DNA of 64,000 bases from Arthrinium phaeospermum. Taxonomy: Eukaryota; Ascomycota; Sordariomycetes; Amphisphaeriales; Apiosporaceae. A program made the position numbers and the translations under genes. Below, piece after piece: positions 10,241-22,076 of this stretch. Location: positions 2,170,001 through 2,234,000 of the forward strand of contig QYRS01000008.1 in assembly GCA_006503535.1 (NCBI GenBank). The letters are read 5' to 3'. Positions within the stretch are counted from its first letter, which is position 1; each line of letters opens with the position of its first letter. The notes beneath the pieces were generated by a model, which was not told the DNA's origin, searched no databases, and saw only the letters and a list, made by a program, of their open reading frames with translations.

Positions 10241-13090
10241 AGTGGAGGTGGATTTTACATACAACTTGAATTAGAAAAGAGGGCTCAGAAGGCTACACCA
10301 CCACATGTCAAGGAAAAACCGGGAAGAACTTCCCATTTTTTTTTGGCCTTGACATTTGACAGGATTGAGGGGTCAGTGGGTGGCTGCAGTCAGGGCGTCC
10401 ATCAGCCTGCATCTTCCAAGGCATCGTGCGTATCGTGTGCATCGTATGCATCGTATGCATCTCGTCGGCCCTGGATGGGCTGACCACGGCTGACCTCTCG
10501 CCTGCTCGCCTACTCAACATGTCACAGGCAGCAGCAGGTAGAGATGAAAAGAGAATGAACCTCATCATGTGTTGTTATTGCGTCGTCTGAATCCGCGCCT
10601 GATCTACAGACAATCATACTATCAGATAAACGATTCACCTGTTCTTTTTCGATTCATCTGATCTACTTTTGTTTTTTTGGGCGGCCGATACCACAACACC
10701 AAACAACCAACGGGCCATCCGTTGTAGCAGGAGTAGCATCCGCCGAAACAACATTGTGAAGATCGGGAAACTCAGAAACATTGGCAAAAACGCGGCCTAG
10801 CGACCGAACGAGTAGGCTGCTCGCCGAAAACGGGCGCTGGAATGCAACGTCGACGGAGCCGTTGGGAATTTAGAGTTGCATTGAATCAGGCGACATATAG
10901 GGCCCCCCCTCTATACCTCTCTCTACTACTATATCCATCCCCCCCACGGACATGTCAATTTCCAAGGTCGAGCCTCAGTTTAACAAGGCCGCGGCCAAGG
11001 TCAAGGGAGGTCAAGGCCCTCTAGAAGGTCAAGGCTCGCTTCGTTGCAGGATTATCTCATCAACCGCCAATTGACAAGTGATTAGTCGTTCTGAGCGCGA
11101 AAGGGGGTGCATTGCAATCCCGGGCGGCGCATAATCTGTGTGGCAGCTGTTCAGGGTACCTGAGGGGGAGCCTTCAATTCATCTAAGACAGAGAAGCAAA
11201 GAAAAAGCAACGAGGATCCCCCCAAGCCCCATGCCGCTGTCAGCCAGCAGCTGGGGGACCTGGCAAAAGCTGGCAGCATCCGAGAGCGTGAGGGAGAGGG
11301 AAGTAGGTAAGTAAAAAACCGACACCCCAGTTCTCAGGTCCGCCTCGCCGTGGTACGTACAACCAAATTAAATCCCGGGCATTCGGCCAGGCATTTCGAT
11401 TCACTCGCGATCTTCGGAAGCTCTATGGCGTGAGTGATCGATACGCGATCTAATCGGGAGCCCAATCATTCCATTCTTTCCCATCTTCAATCTCGTCGCC
11501 AGAGCAATACTGGGCCGGCTTTCCATGCAAATCCATATTTGCAGTGCTGTATGTAGATACTACTACGTGATCGCTTCGGGGCACGAGACATCCCGCGCAC
11601 ATCTGCCATACGCTATGAAGAAGTTCGTCGGCTGCCGCGAGTTAGCTGTCGCTTTCCTCAAGGATGGCCCTTGGGTTTCAAGTCCAGGAGACGGCGGCCG
11701 GCTCTTACGGTCAAGCGTCCGTAAGCAGGAGCTGAGAGCGAAATGAGAGAGGCACTAATCAAACCAACTAAAAGGGAGAGAGCCCTACTGCTGGCGGCTG
11801 ACTGGCGTCGGCGTCGTTGTACGCTGAATTTACGCGATGGAGCTCAATGTTGTCCTCTTCAGTTAAGGGCAGGGATGGCGGCGCCCTACTGGCCCAATCA
11901 GCAGCTGTCTACGGCTATAGGGCGACCGAGGACTAGCATAGTGGGAAAAAGAAAGGAAGCAGCATTTCACTTTGACAAGAGCCACACACACCTATAAGTG
12001 CCGATCATAAACGACGCGATGTGAGTGTTTGAATTGACTTTCGAATCAACTGCCAGTAAATCCGTCCCGCACCGTTGTCTCAGATGGCCGAAAACGTCAG
12101 CGGACAGCTCGTCCGACCATGAGAAGGTGTAAACGGGTGCGACTAGTCTTGCGCTGGACTGCAACCCCCTCCGGCCAGTCAGAAGAGAGAAGAAGATGGA
12201 CGAGAAACCTAAAACATTCTATAGAACAGTTGAAACCGTCCAATGAATCATGAAGATGGGCAGATCTCTTGAAACTTTTTCTTGTCCTCTTGGCTGTGTT
12301 TCTGCTTACTACTACTTTAGTGCTGATGAAACTCCGACGACATGTCTGTTCGTCGTCGAGATCTAGACACAAAACTGCACATCTTTTTTTTTGTTTCGTG
12401 CTGCGTGCTGGGCTTTTTTTCAGGGACCCCATGTCTCTCACTAGGCTCAGACAAGTAATGATGTGTGATGAATCTCGGCCCAAGGCGATGAAGCTACCAG
12501 ACTCCCAGGCTACCAGGCTACCAGACCACCAAAACTAAATTTATCCAGGTACCAAACACTCCAAACACTCGTACAAGCACCCTCGTGGGATATGATAAGC
12601 ACGGGTTAACGAGGCGTCGAACCATCGCACGGCCGGCGCAATACGTTGAAACACATTTCTGGTCGCTCTGGGCGAATCGTCACTTGTCATGTCGCCGTTC
12701 CCGAAGCCTCCGGCCAAAGAAAGAAAAATTAAAGCTTTGGTATCCAGTCCCTTCCCACCCAAGGCCCGCACCACGCACCAAAGCCCGTAAAACCTGCCCA
12801 GGAAAATGCGATAAACGAGCGCACGACTACCGAACCGGGGGCAGCAGGCAGACAGTATGTACATGGTAATATGTAGCAAGAAGCCCCACGCAGCACCGCT
12901 CAGTAGGCATATTCCTCCCCAAATGATGCCATGCGTTCAAAAGTTGTTGGAAACGTTGGAAAACCTTGGAAGAAGCCGGCCGACCTACCAACCAGCCAGC
13001 CCAGCTAGATCTCCCTGGGCGGGGCCGTAAGCCAATCGCCCGGAGATGAAGCCACATGGTGGTTTACGTGGTTTTGCGGGACGACGTGTA

Positions 13091-13113
13091 TGTAATGTTA
13101 TGTTATGTTATGT
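13091..13113. repeat. (TTATG)n microsatellite
   Basis: Four consecutive copies or near-copies of a 5-nt TTATG unit. Likely length-variable. Confidence 0.8.
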
Positions 13114-14516
13114 ACGGAAGGGCAGAAGAAGGAAAAGACGGGAAAAAGAAAGGGCGGTGTTTCTGGGCCTTGTAAGGTATGGTATACCTAATACCCCGGG
13201 CGGACGGGAGGGAGGCCAGGGGGGGTAGGGTTGTTCCAAAGTTGCAACGTCGGTACTGTCGACTTTCAATCTCATTTGGCGATCCTTCAACGGCAGCTGC
13301 AAGGGCGACAATGCAACCCAAAGATGGGTGCAGGCAAGGCAAGGCAAGGCTCAGCCCTTGGCTTCTACCTACATGATACACGCACAATTCCATTCCCTCT
13401 TCAACAGCACAGCCTGGGCAGCGCTGGCCCGGTCTGATCCCCTACATGGATGGCAATACATGTCCATGTAGCTAAAAATGCTGCTCTCTCTTTCTCTCTT
13501 CAGGCACAGGTGCAGGCGCAATGACTCTCTCTAAGCCCCCCCGGTCCGTCATTTTTCAGTCTGCGACGAGCAGGTGCAGATACCAACGGGTATACCGTAC
13601 CCAGGGCCTCCGGTGCGCTGCTCGCCGCTCATTGGCACGGGTTGGGCCTGCCCGGGGCACGAAGTGGAGTGACTGGATCCCTATAATAATTATCGTCACA
13701 CCAGGTACACCAGAGAGCTGAAAAAAGCACGGCCTCGAAGGGGGGAGAGGGGAGAGAGGGACTCGACAGCTCACGGTCTGGACGGTGGACTCCAGCTTGC
13801 ATATACGTGACTGACGGTGTGAAAGGAGGTTGTTTTTTTTATAATAGGAGCCCCCCAAGAGGGACTCCTCCCTTGCGAAGCCCTAGTGTGGGAAGGACCG
13901 CGAGAGATTTTTTCTCCCTCTTCCTTGTCGACACACGCACACATTCACATACGCTCTCTACTAGCTATCTATTGTTGACCATCGTCATCCTGTCTCTCAT
14001 TTTTCCAAAACGTCATTCATTCTTTTTTACCGCGCTGTGCAGAGCTCAGCCCGTTCGGTAGCCCCGGTTTCTGCATTCGTTCACTATACAAGGCATAGCA
14101 AAGATCACACGACCCTGGTCAAGCCGAGACAGAAGGGTCCAATTACCCATCGAGGGTTCGACCGGCCAATCAACGGGCCGGAACACCATAGAGATCAACG
14201 GCGATAGTGCGTCGAAGCTGAGATTGTTCGAGCGAAGAAGCCTCAGTGTCTCACTTACATTCGAGATTATCCCGGCGTCACCATCGGCACGAGATTTCGT
14301 CAAAATCTCGCAATCGCGCTAAAGAAAAATCACCAGCAATCGACTACTACGGCAGTCGCTACCTGGGCTGCTTCGGCCGACCCAGAAAAGAACAAGTGAG
14401 GCAGGCAGATCGAAAGATCTGATTCCAGGAACAGCAGAACCTTGGACTTGGGTTCCACTCGACGGATTAGGCAAGAAGGGCCATATCCCGGTATTCCAGG
14501 CTCTCAGGCTCCTGCT

Positions 14517-14577
14517 AGCATCCCAGCAGCATCCCGGCATCCACGCATCCCAGCATCCCAGCATCCTAGCATCCCTC
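14517..14577. repeat. Imperfect CCCAGCAT tandem repeat
   Basis: About seven imperfect 8-10 nt units built on CATCCCAG, with variants such as CATCCTAG and CATCCACG. It sits in non-coding DNA upstream of the four-TM gene. Confidence 0.75.
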
Positions 14578-15863
14578 CCTCTCCCTGCTAGCCCAGGCCC
14601 AGCACCGGGCTAGCCTCTCTCGTCGTCTCACACAGTTACTTCGTCTCTCTCACTCACAGACTCCCAGAGCGCAGAGCGTAATAGAGGGCTCGCAATAAGC
14701 AACGCAACCCGTTAGACGAGCGGAATTCAGGATTTGCTTCTGCTACTTCGTTGCGGCCAATCACACCCCTTGTCCCCGAAATCCTGGCAATACTACTGGC
14801 TACCAGGACCGGGGTCGCTGTCCATCGCGTGGTCTTGCAATTGGCAGCCAATCCCAGCGCAGGAAACAAGAGAGGGAAGAACGCGTCGACGTCGCACCTC
14901 AGCAAACAACACACACATCCCAAGAGAGCCCACCAAATTACGGTACCAAGCCCGTGGCCGGGGAAGCAGGAAGTTCCCAACTGCCCCCTCCCTGCCTGCG
15001 ACGAGCCTACCCACTTTCCATAGCCTCGATTAAACCCACCCATGCCTTGACACGGACGGACGCACGCATTCTTTTATACACACTCACCCACACTCTCGCA
15101 TTGCGTCGTCCTCTGCTCTCATAGCAACCACCCACTCTCGTTCTTTTCCTCACTTATAACCCAACGGGGCCTGTTCATCTGCGGCCGCTTCAGTCCAGTC
15201 CAGTGTGGTCTCCTGTCACTCGTTTTCCGAACAATCTGGTTGTTAACCCTTCCTATCCATTCGCTTATACCCAACAACACCCCCTGGCTTTGCTTTCGCT
15301 AGCAACGCCCACGATTAATAACACGCACACGCACACCGTCGGGACACCATCCGGAACCCCCACCCCCCGGCGACTTGCCAGAACAGCCGCGTCTCATATA
15401 TACCATCTTTTGGTTGACGCCCACGGCTACCGACTGCTCCCTGCAGTGTCGTCTATCTAGGAGGAAGGAAGACTGCCTAGATTAACCACTATCAAGGTCG
15501 TATCCATATAGTGCTGCTGTCCTCGTCGACTGACCCTCTTTGGCCGAGTTCGAAAATTGCGCGCAGCAACATCATATCCGGTTCCTGGTCCTGCATCTAC
15601 AAGCCGGCATCTGTCACTTTCGCCACACAAGCAACCTGGATACCTCATCATTACCACGTTCACAAACGTGCTGGCGCCGCGCACCTCCTGCCGACCCAAC
15701 CCGAGCCTTGGCGCCCTCTACTACTATATCTCTTTCTCATTTCTCAGACGACTTATAACAAGCTCGACCAGCGCCCAGCACTCAGGTGCAACACTGGAAT
15801 AGCCAGCCAGCCCATCGGCTTTTGCAGATACCTCTCTAACCCACTAATCACCTACCTTCCATC

Positions 15864-17294
15864 ATGAGGGTACCTCGAATACTCCCAGCCGCATTGGGCG
15901 TCGCGGCTATCTTGGGAACAGCGGCCACCCTGTTCATGAACATCGCGAACGCTGATACCGATCGGAGAACCCCTACGCTGCGGATAACAGCAAGCGTGGC
16001 GGCGGCCTGCGAGGGACTCATCTTTTTCATGCTCGTTCCTCTCTTTTATAAGACTCTCCGCCAGTCCTGGGCAGCCGACTCAAGTAGACCGAGCCGTCTC
16101 GGCTTCCTCTTGAGGGTGACCCTGATCGTAGTAGCCACGGCCGTTTCGGTTGCCGTCTTGGCTATTTTGGGCAAGGATAGCGACAAGACCTACATCCTGG
16201 GCGGGCCCGAGTCCTCGTTCCTTACCGGCGGATCCGTTGTACTGGCATATGCTTTCGCAGCTCAGCTGGTGTATGTGGTGGTTCATCACATCAACGGCAA
16301 CATGCGCAATGGAGAGTCCGGCTCCATGCATTCGGTCGAGGGAGGTTCATCACTGTCGATCACGAAGCGAGTCAAGGCCGTCCCTTACTCCCAGACTGTT
16401 CCGCGCGCCGCCGTAACCAAGGAACGTCTATCGCAAGAGTTCCAAAGCCCACCCGGATCCAGTGGTGGCAAGTCTGCTGCTGAAACGATGAGCTCTTTCC
16501 GCTCCTCCTTCTCGCAAGCAGTCCGACCGATCTCGTCGAAGACCCGATTACTATCGTCAAGTGGCAGGGTTGGGAGGCGCCCTCCTTCTCTGGACTCTCT
16601 CGCACACCGAAGCAGCATCGCTGAAGAAGGAAATGGCTTTGACTCGTGGGACACTTCATCGGTAGACCCCCAAGACCGCCAGACCGTCATTGAGACCTCG
16701 CCGCCCCTGCCCCGATTCCTTGAAACGATCCCAGCCAGTCCCACCACGAGCCGCAGCCCCAGCCCGGGCACGCCTTTGGAGCTGGACTTGGAACCCCCGA
16801 GGCCCGCCGCTCGCCGCAGCCGCTCGTACAGCCCCATGGCTCGTCGTGCACCGACGCTGACCACTCACGCCTCGACGAGTGAGCTTCACATCCACCCGCT
16901 GTTCCGTACCGATAGTCCTGAACCGCCGAGGGCCACCCCCGGAACAAGCATTCACGCGGCTGAGGATGCCGGGAAGGTGATATCGGAGAGATCGCTGGGC
17001 CGGATGCGCAGTGGCAGTATGATTTCTGCACGAAGCCCGCTGTCCCGGACCAACAGCCGGGAGAGCATTCAAAAATCGCTTGCACCCAGCCTTGCATCAA
17101 TCGCATCAAGCCTTACCCCAAGCAGCGAGCACCTCGATGCCCCGCCGGCTGACTCGGATCGCAAAATGACGCCCCCGCTGCCGGAATGGATTCTGAATGC
17201 GGGCTCGCGGACCAGCCTGACCGAGTATGAGGTCCGGAAGCTTCGCGACCGCGAGACAACAGACGAGCCGAGCGGATTGGGCATTACCCAATAA
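15864..17294 (+). CDS. Four-TM membrane protein with long disordered C-terminal tail (fungal, unknown function)
   Basis: Single exon, 476 aa. Four hydrophobic segments are visible at about residues 6-28, 42-62, 80-102 and 119-141, with a short charged loop between the second and third. After residue about 145 the chain is rich in Ser, Pro, Arg and Thr and looks disordered, with many SP and TP sites (for example SRSPSPGTP near 300), suggesting a cytosolic phospho-regulated tail. The first ATG after the CT-rich leader is used; its context is ATCATGA. I do not recognise a named family. It could be a sensor, scaffold or small transporter-like protein, but nothing in the sequence assigns a reaction. 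The coding call rests on length, clean membrane topology and codon bias. Confidence 0.85.
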   Translation: MRVPRILPAALGVAAILGTAATLFMNIANADTDRRTPTLRITASVAAACEGLIFFMLVPLFYKTLRQSWAADSSRPSRLGFLLRVTLIVVATAVSVAVLAILGKDSDKTYILGGPESSFLTGGSVVLAYAFAAQLVYVVVHHINGNMRNGESGSMHSVEGGSSLSITKRVKAVPYSQTVPRAAVTKERLSQEFQSPPGSSGGKSAAETMSSFRSSFSQAVRPISSKTRLLSSSGRVGRRPPSLDSLAHRSSIAEEGNGFDSWDTSSVDPQDRQTVIETSPPLPRFLETIPASPTTSRSPSPGTPLELDLEPPRPAARRSRSYSPMARRAPTLTTHASTSELHIHPLFRTDSPEPPRATPGTSIHAAEDAGKVISERSLGRMRSGSMISARSPLSRTNSRESIQKSLAPSLASIASSLTPSSEHLDAPPADSDRKMTPPLPEWILNAGSRTSLTEYEVRKLRDRETTDEPSGLGITQ

Positions 17295-19036
17295 GCGGGT
17301 GTTGGTGATGAGGCACACGCCTCGTTGATAATGAAAACTACGTACGACCTTTATGACCTCGAAATGACACGGGCTCCCTGGGGAGGAGAGAGCATGGGGG
17401 CAAAACAGCCCGTGGCTTGTTTATATACACACACAACTGCCCCTCTCGGGGCAACCCATCATATTTCCCCCCTTTTCCTTTTCTGTCACAATACTTCTAT
17501 GTTGTTAGGGGTGCATCATCATGGATGGATGTCCTTTTTCTTTTTTTTTTTTTTGGTTGAAGATACCAATGAAATTTTTCGATAGCGCGGCGTTTACAAT
17601 CTGGGAGGACAAAAGCCTGAAGACTTATCAGCCCACGTATTCTGTAGTGGTAAAAGCTAAATCAAAGAAAGTAAAATCGTTAAACCCAAACAAACATTGA
17701 CTGCAAGTCCCCGGACCGCCTTTTCCCATGTGTGCTGTGATGATGGTTGTGCTACATAGGATAAGTACAATGCAACCGCCACCTTGAAGTTGAAGTTGGG
17801 CCAGTCAACGTCGTCTGATGATCTGTCTAGACGGAGGTTGATGAACATGATTATACTCGTAGCTTTCTTTATTATCCGATTTAGTGCCCGGTATAGTCCG
17901 ATATGACGAAGGTATGTGAATGTGTGGGGAGGCTGAATGGCATAATCAGCTGCTTCTTCAGATTCAGTCAATAATAGTACATCAAATGTCAACATCCACG
18001 GACGTTGGGACGGACGGTCAAATGGACCGGGGCGACATAGTGGGTGCGCACACCCCAGAAGTCACTAGAGAAGAACCGGGGTCACGACAGGAACGTGGTA
18101 ACCATGCTGCTACCTATTGCCTCTGTGTCTCTTAATGCATATGCAGTGCTTCTATTGATAGAGGTATTGTGCGATGTGTTTGCTGTGTTCAATCAATGGT
18201 TTACCGGCGTCCGGCCACAGTTGAACAGCAAACCAAAGCAACCAGCCTCCGTCGGGACCGACTTACATAATCACTCAGGCAGGCAACGAATTAGGCGCCA
18301 GAGGGTCTACGTCGTCGTTGGGTGATGATCCATTCCGGGTCGTGCCCCACCTGAACCGCCATTGAAGCTTCCCGTATCGCTGCTGTACGTTCTGAAGTAC
18401 CGGGCGAGAAGGTATCGGACGGGCGTGGAAGGTATGGGAGGGGTACAACATTACATCAATGGGCATCTCTAATCGATTAAGGATTGAGCAGGCCTGAGGC
18501 CTAAGTGAGTGGATGGTGATCAACTGGCTCGTTGCCCGCCTAGGATTCGAAGCCCCCGCGAAAGGCAAAAAAACCGATCAAACTGCTCCAAACATTGATA
18601 ATAAGCTTGGGCGTCTGCAAGGCAGCCTGGCTCTTCTCTGCTTGCATTCAATAAACCCGCCGCCTCTTGTCTGCCTCATCACACAATCCAGTCCCTAACC
18701 TACATCTTTCTGCTGCAAAATAATAAGGTACCTCTACCTCTGCCCTCACACTGCTGGAGCTTAGGTGAAGTAACATACGTAGGCAAAGTCGGTCTCTCTA
18801 GGTTGTAGGTTTTGGAGAGAGAGAGAAAGAGAGCTGCTGCTGCTGCCGCCGCCGCCGGGTTACAAGGCTCACTTATTCATCTCCCATCACTTTTCCCATT
18901 CCGAAGACTTTCCCATCTTCAACCACTCCGACTTAATTCCACCCTCCCCCACGACCGACCAAAAACCACACCAACAACAACACCACGCACACACACACAC
19001 TTCCGCCGCTACTACTCATCACTACTGTTGCCCAAA
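17295..19036. other. Intergenic: 3' UTR and Rad23 leader
   Basis: About 1.7 kb between two plus-strand genes. A T12 tract near 17541-17552 could belong to the 3' UTR of the four-TM gene. A CTG/CCG trinucleotide run at 18833-18857 and the C-rich stretch to 19036 look like the Rad23 promoter and leader. No further gene was recognised. Confidence 0.5.
18833..18857. repeat. CTG/CCG trinucleotide run in the Rad23 upstream region
   Basis: Consecutive CTG units followed by CCG units, about 200 nt before the Rad23 ATG. It is preceded by a GA-rich run. Confidence 0.75.
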
Positions 19037-20836
19037 ATGAAGGTCACTTTCAAGGTATGCCCGTTCCTGCAATTTACCCAGCATCCCTTGCCCTATTAAT
19101 CTGTTTGCCCTATTTACTTGTCGCGCGCCCTCTCGTCGTCCCCCATCCCGGTCCCTACTTGGTTCGTGCGGCTAATCGTCTTTATTTGTGCTTTTTTGCA
19201 GGATCTCAAGCAGCAGAAGTTCGTGCTCGAAATTGAGCCGACAGATTTGGTATGTCGTCACAACCCACGTCACCGACCTCACCACCACCACCACCACTGG
19301 TGAACTGCAACCCCCCGTCAGCCCACCACCGCCACCAACATCGCGCACAATATTCGAGTGCATGCGCCAATCATTGCCCCCGCGCTGGATGGTACCGATC
19401 TGACATGATGGAAAAATTCAATAGGTCTCTGCCGTCAAGCAGCGCATCGCCGACGAGAAGGGATGGGATCCCAAGTCCCAAAAGCTCATCTACTCTGGTA
19501 CGTCGGGCGCTTGGGTTCGGGCTGTGGCATCGGATGGTGAGAAGAAGCTAACATCCTCCAAGGCAAGATCCTGAAAGATGAGGACACCGTCGAGACGTAC
19601 AAGATCGAGGAGAAGGGCTTCGTTGTATGCATGGTGAACAAGGTATGACTCCCCCGCTGCGTGTTGTGTGCACATGGCACATCTCCAGCCCCGCGTTTAT
19701 CGCCATCTTTGCTATCATGGAATTCCGGGCGTACGTAGGCTGACCTCCGAGCTAGCCCAAGGTCGCTGCCGCCCCGGCTGCTTCCTCCAGCGCTGTCCCC
19801 GAGACCCCGGCTCGCGCCCCGGCTGCCACACCTGCTGCCCCGGCTGCCCCCTCGCATTCAAGCGCTACCTCCGCCGCTCCACCTGCGACCCCGACCCCGG
19901 CCGGCGCTACTGCTGCTGCCGGAGCCGCCCCTCACGATCCCAATGCCATGGCCATGGGCGCTGAACGCGCAAACGTCATTACCAACATGGAGGCCATGGG
20001 TTTCGAGCGCGCGCAGATCGATGCGGCCATGCGTGCCGCTTTCCACAACCCCGACCGAGCTGTCGAATACCTCCTGAACGTTAGTCTTACTCGCATACCC
20101 GTGTTCTGAGTACAATCCGGCTGACTGTAGGCGAAATAGGGAATCCCGGAGACCGCCCGACAGCAGCCTCCTGCCGAGTCCCAAGGCCAGGCGGCCGCCG
20201 CGCCCGAGGCCGATGCCGCCGCCATTGCCAGCGCTATGGCGGCCGAACCCTCCGGTGACGAGGGCGCTCCGGTCAACCTGTTCGACCTCGCTGCCCAAGC
20301 TCAGGGCGGTGGCCGTGGAGGCGCCGGTGCCGGTGCTGGTGCCCGTGGAGCAGCTGCCCCCGCCGCAGCTGCCGCTGGTGGTGATGCCAACCGTGATCTT
20401 GGCAACCTGGACTTCCTGCGCAACAATGCGCAGTTCCAGCAGCTCCGCCAAATTGTCCAGCAACAACCTGGCATGCTCGAGCCGATTCTCCAGCAACTCG
20501 GTGCCGGCAACCCACAGCTTGCTCAGCTCATCTCTCAAAATCCCAACCAGTTCTTGCAACTGCTCGGCGAGGATACCGAGGATGACGCTGCGCTGCCACC
20601 TGGAGCCCAGGCTATTAGTGTAACCGAGGAGGAGCGTGATGCTATTGAGAGAGTAAGTCGGACAGTCTTTTCAAGCCAATGGGACATCCAATGCTAACCA
20701 ATTTACGCAGTTGACTCGCCTCGGATTCAGCCAAGAGGCTTGCATTCAGGCCTACTTCGCGTGCGACAAGAACGAGGAGCTGGCCGCAAACCTCCTATTC
20801 GACCAGCCCGAGGATGACGAACCGGCCCAAAACTAA
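19037..20836 (+). CDS. rad23: UV excision repair / proteasome shuttle protein Rad23, 7 exons
   Basis: Exons: 19037-19054, 19202-19249, 19425-19497, 19563-19642, 19756-20079, 20140-20652, 20711-20836; phases join to 393 aa (yeast Rad23 is of similar size). Domains in order: N-terminal ubiquitin-like domain (about 1-73; begins MKVTFK, with EIEPTDL and KLIYSGKIL), UBA1 (about 141-181, [19 protein letters not shown]), XPC-binding domain (about 267-325, [20 protein letters not shown]), and UBA2 (about 340-385, [21 protein letters not shown]). Ala/Pro and Gly/Ala linkers separate them. It carries ubiquitylated proteins to the 26S proteasome and supports Rad4/XPC in nucleotide excision repair. The six-codon first exon is typical for this gene in filamentous fungi. 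Confidence 0.97.
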
Positions 20837-22076
20837 GGCTTGAAAACCTGTTTCATGGCTTTATGATTGTTCACGGCGGTGTTTATGATATCCTCTCTTC
20901 TGGTCGATGCCCGGGTTCATGCAACATTGATGTGCGTAGCACACACGGCAGGGTTCTGCTCTGAATGGGGTCTATGTCATCGGCGATGCGCTTTGTTTCC
21001 CATATGGGTTCAGCGTTGTTCTGAGCATGGAGCTACATATCTCATTACGAAACAAAAATCCGGCTTTAAAACTTGACAAATGGTCAGATTTTACCGACAT
21101 CGCAGCGATCAACTTGATTACGAAGGACGGGTTGATGATGAAAAACCATACTTTCCTCTATGCTCTCAGGCTTCGTTTTCTCGAGTCTCTCCTCCGCATT
21201 CAGGGGCGTATGGGGGCACACGAACAAGGGAATTTGCAAATGTTGCATCGGACCCGCTACTGGTAATTCTTCATAGCAGAATCACAAAACATACCAAGAC
21301 AGGACACTCCTACTATGTTTGAAATATGTGACGGTCGGCGATGCCCATTATGTGATGCTCGGCGACATTTATGGTGATATAGCTCACCATTACACAGAAA
21401 AGAGGCTTGAATCTGTGCCCCTTCTTGCTATTGATTTGAAGTGTAAGTCATTATTATGTATGCGAGGGGACGAACGTCTATGATTGATCTGGGACAAGTT
21501 TAGGGAGTTGGCATATGTATGCCTCGCCCTTTCCAATTGTCTATGCTAATCACAACGCAGTGACTTTCATGGTCTCATTCCCATTGCTTCTCAAGAAAAG
21601 AGAGAACCTCCGCTTCTTGCAGGTTTCTCCCCATCATATTATACAAATCGCCGTTCTATAAAACACAGTATCCCTGTACGGCTGCACAATGGCGACGGAG
21701 CCGCATCTCGGCCCAGCTCATCGTCTCAGGCTCAGGTCCAGGCTTGCTCGCTATACGCCGAACGATCTGAAAACTCTCCCCTTTCCTTTCCTCTCTTTAT
21801 TCACATTCCCTCCTCATCCTTTTTGGGGTTGATTCTTTTGCCCCTTGTCCGTATCGTCTGTCGGCGCCGTGATGGAAGAGAACTCAATAGACGTCGCCGA
21901 GCCACTTCAGCCTGCCTGCCTCGTAAAGATTTCCTCGAGAAATGAAAGAACGTATAAAGCGCAAAGTGGGTATCAAAAAGTAATTGTTTTTTCCGCAGGC
22001 TTTTGTTTTCGTGTGTGGCTGGTGTTGGCTGTATGCATTCTCTTCTCTGGCATCGCCGAGAAAACGAGTAGTACAA
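20837..22076. other. Convergent intergenic region between Rad23 and Bdp1
   Basis: 1.24 kb holding the two 3' UTRs. Base composition is more AT-rich than in the flanking genes. Short open frames show no protein-like features. Confidence 0.5.

Larger units (their letters stand above)
8226..15863. other. 7.6-kb gene-poor interval between divergent genes
   Basis: Divergent intergenic region between the beta-galactosidase (minus) and the four-TM protein (plus). The first few hundred bases should be the beta-galactosidase promoter; a TATTATA-like tract is at about 8284-8290. The last 700-800 bases (about 15100-15863) are CT-rich with many short pyrimidine runs, typical of a fungal leader. In between I see short open frames of no more than about 150 codons on both strands, none with a family motif or with splice sites joining them into something longer. 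It contains microsatellites and a CCCAGCAT repeat, listed separately. Confidence 0.55.

Noticed and set aside
15511..15867. Upstream open frame overlapping the start of the four-TM gene (ATGA overlap)
   Set aside because: It begins with GTG, not ATG, and the product has no protein-like composition; chance opening in a CT-rich leader.
18500..18570. tRNA-like GGATTCGAAGCC box
   Set aside because: No T-arm or acceptor stem pairing could be formed on either strand.
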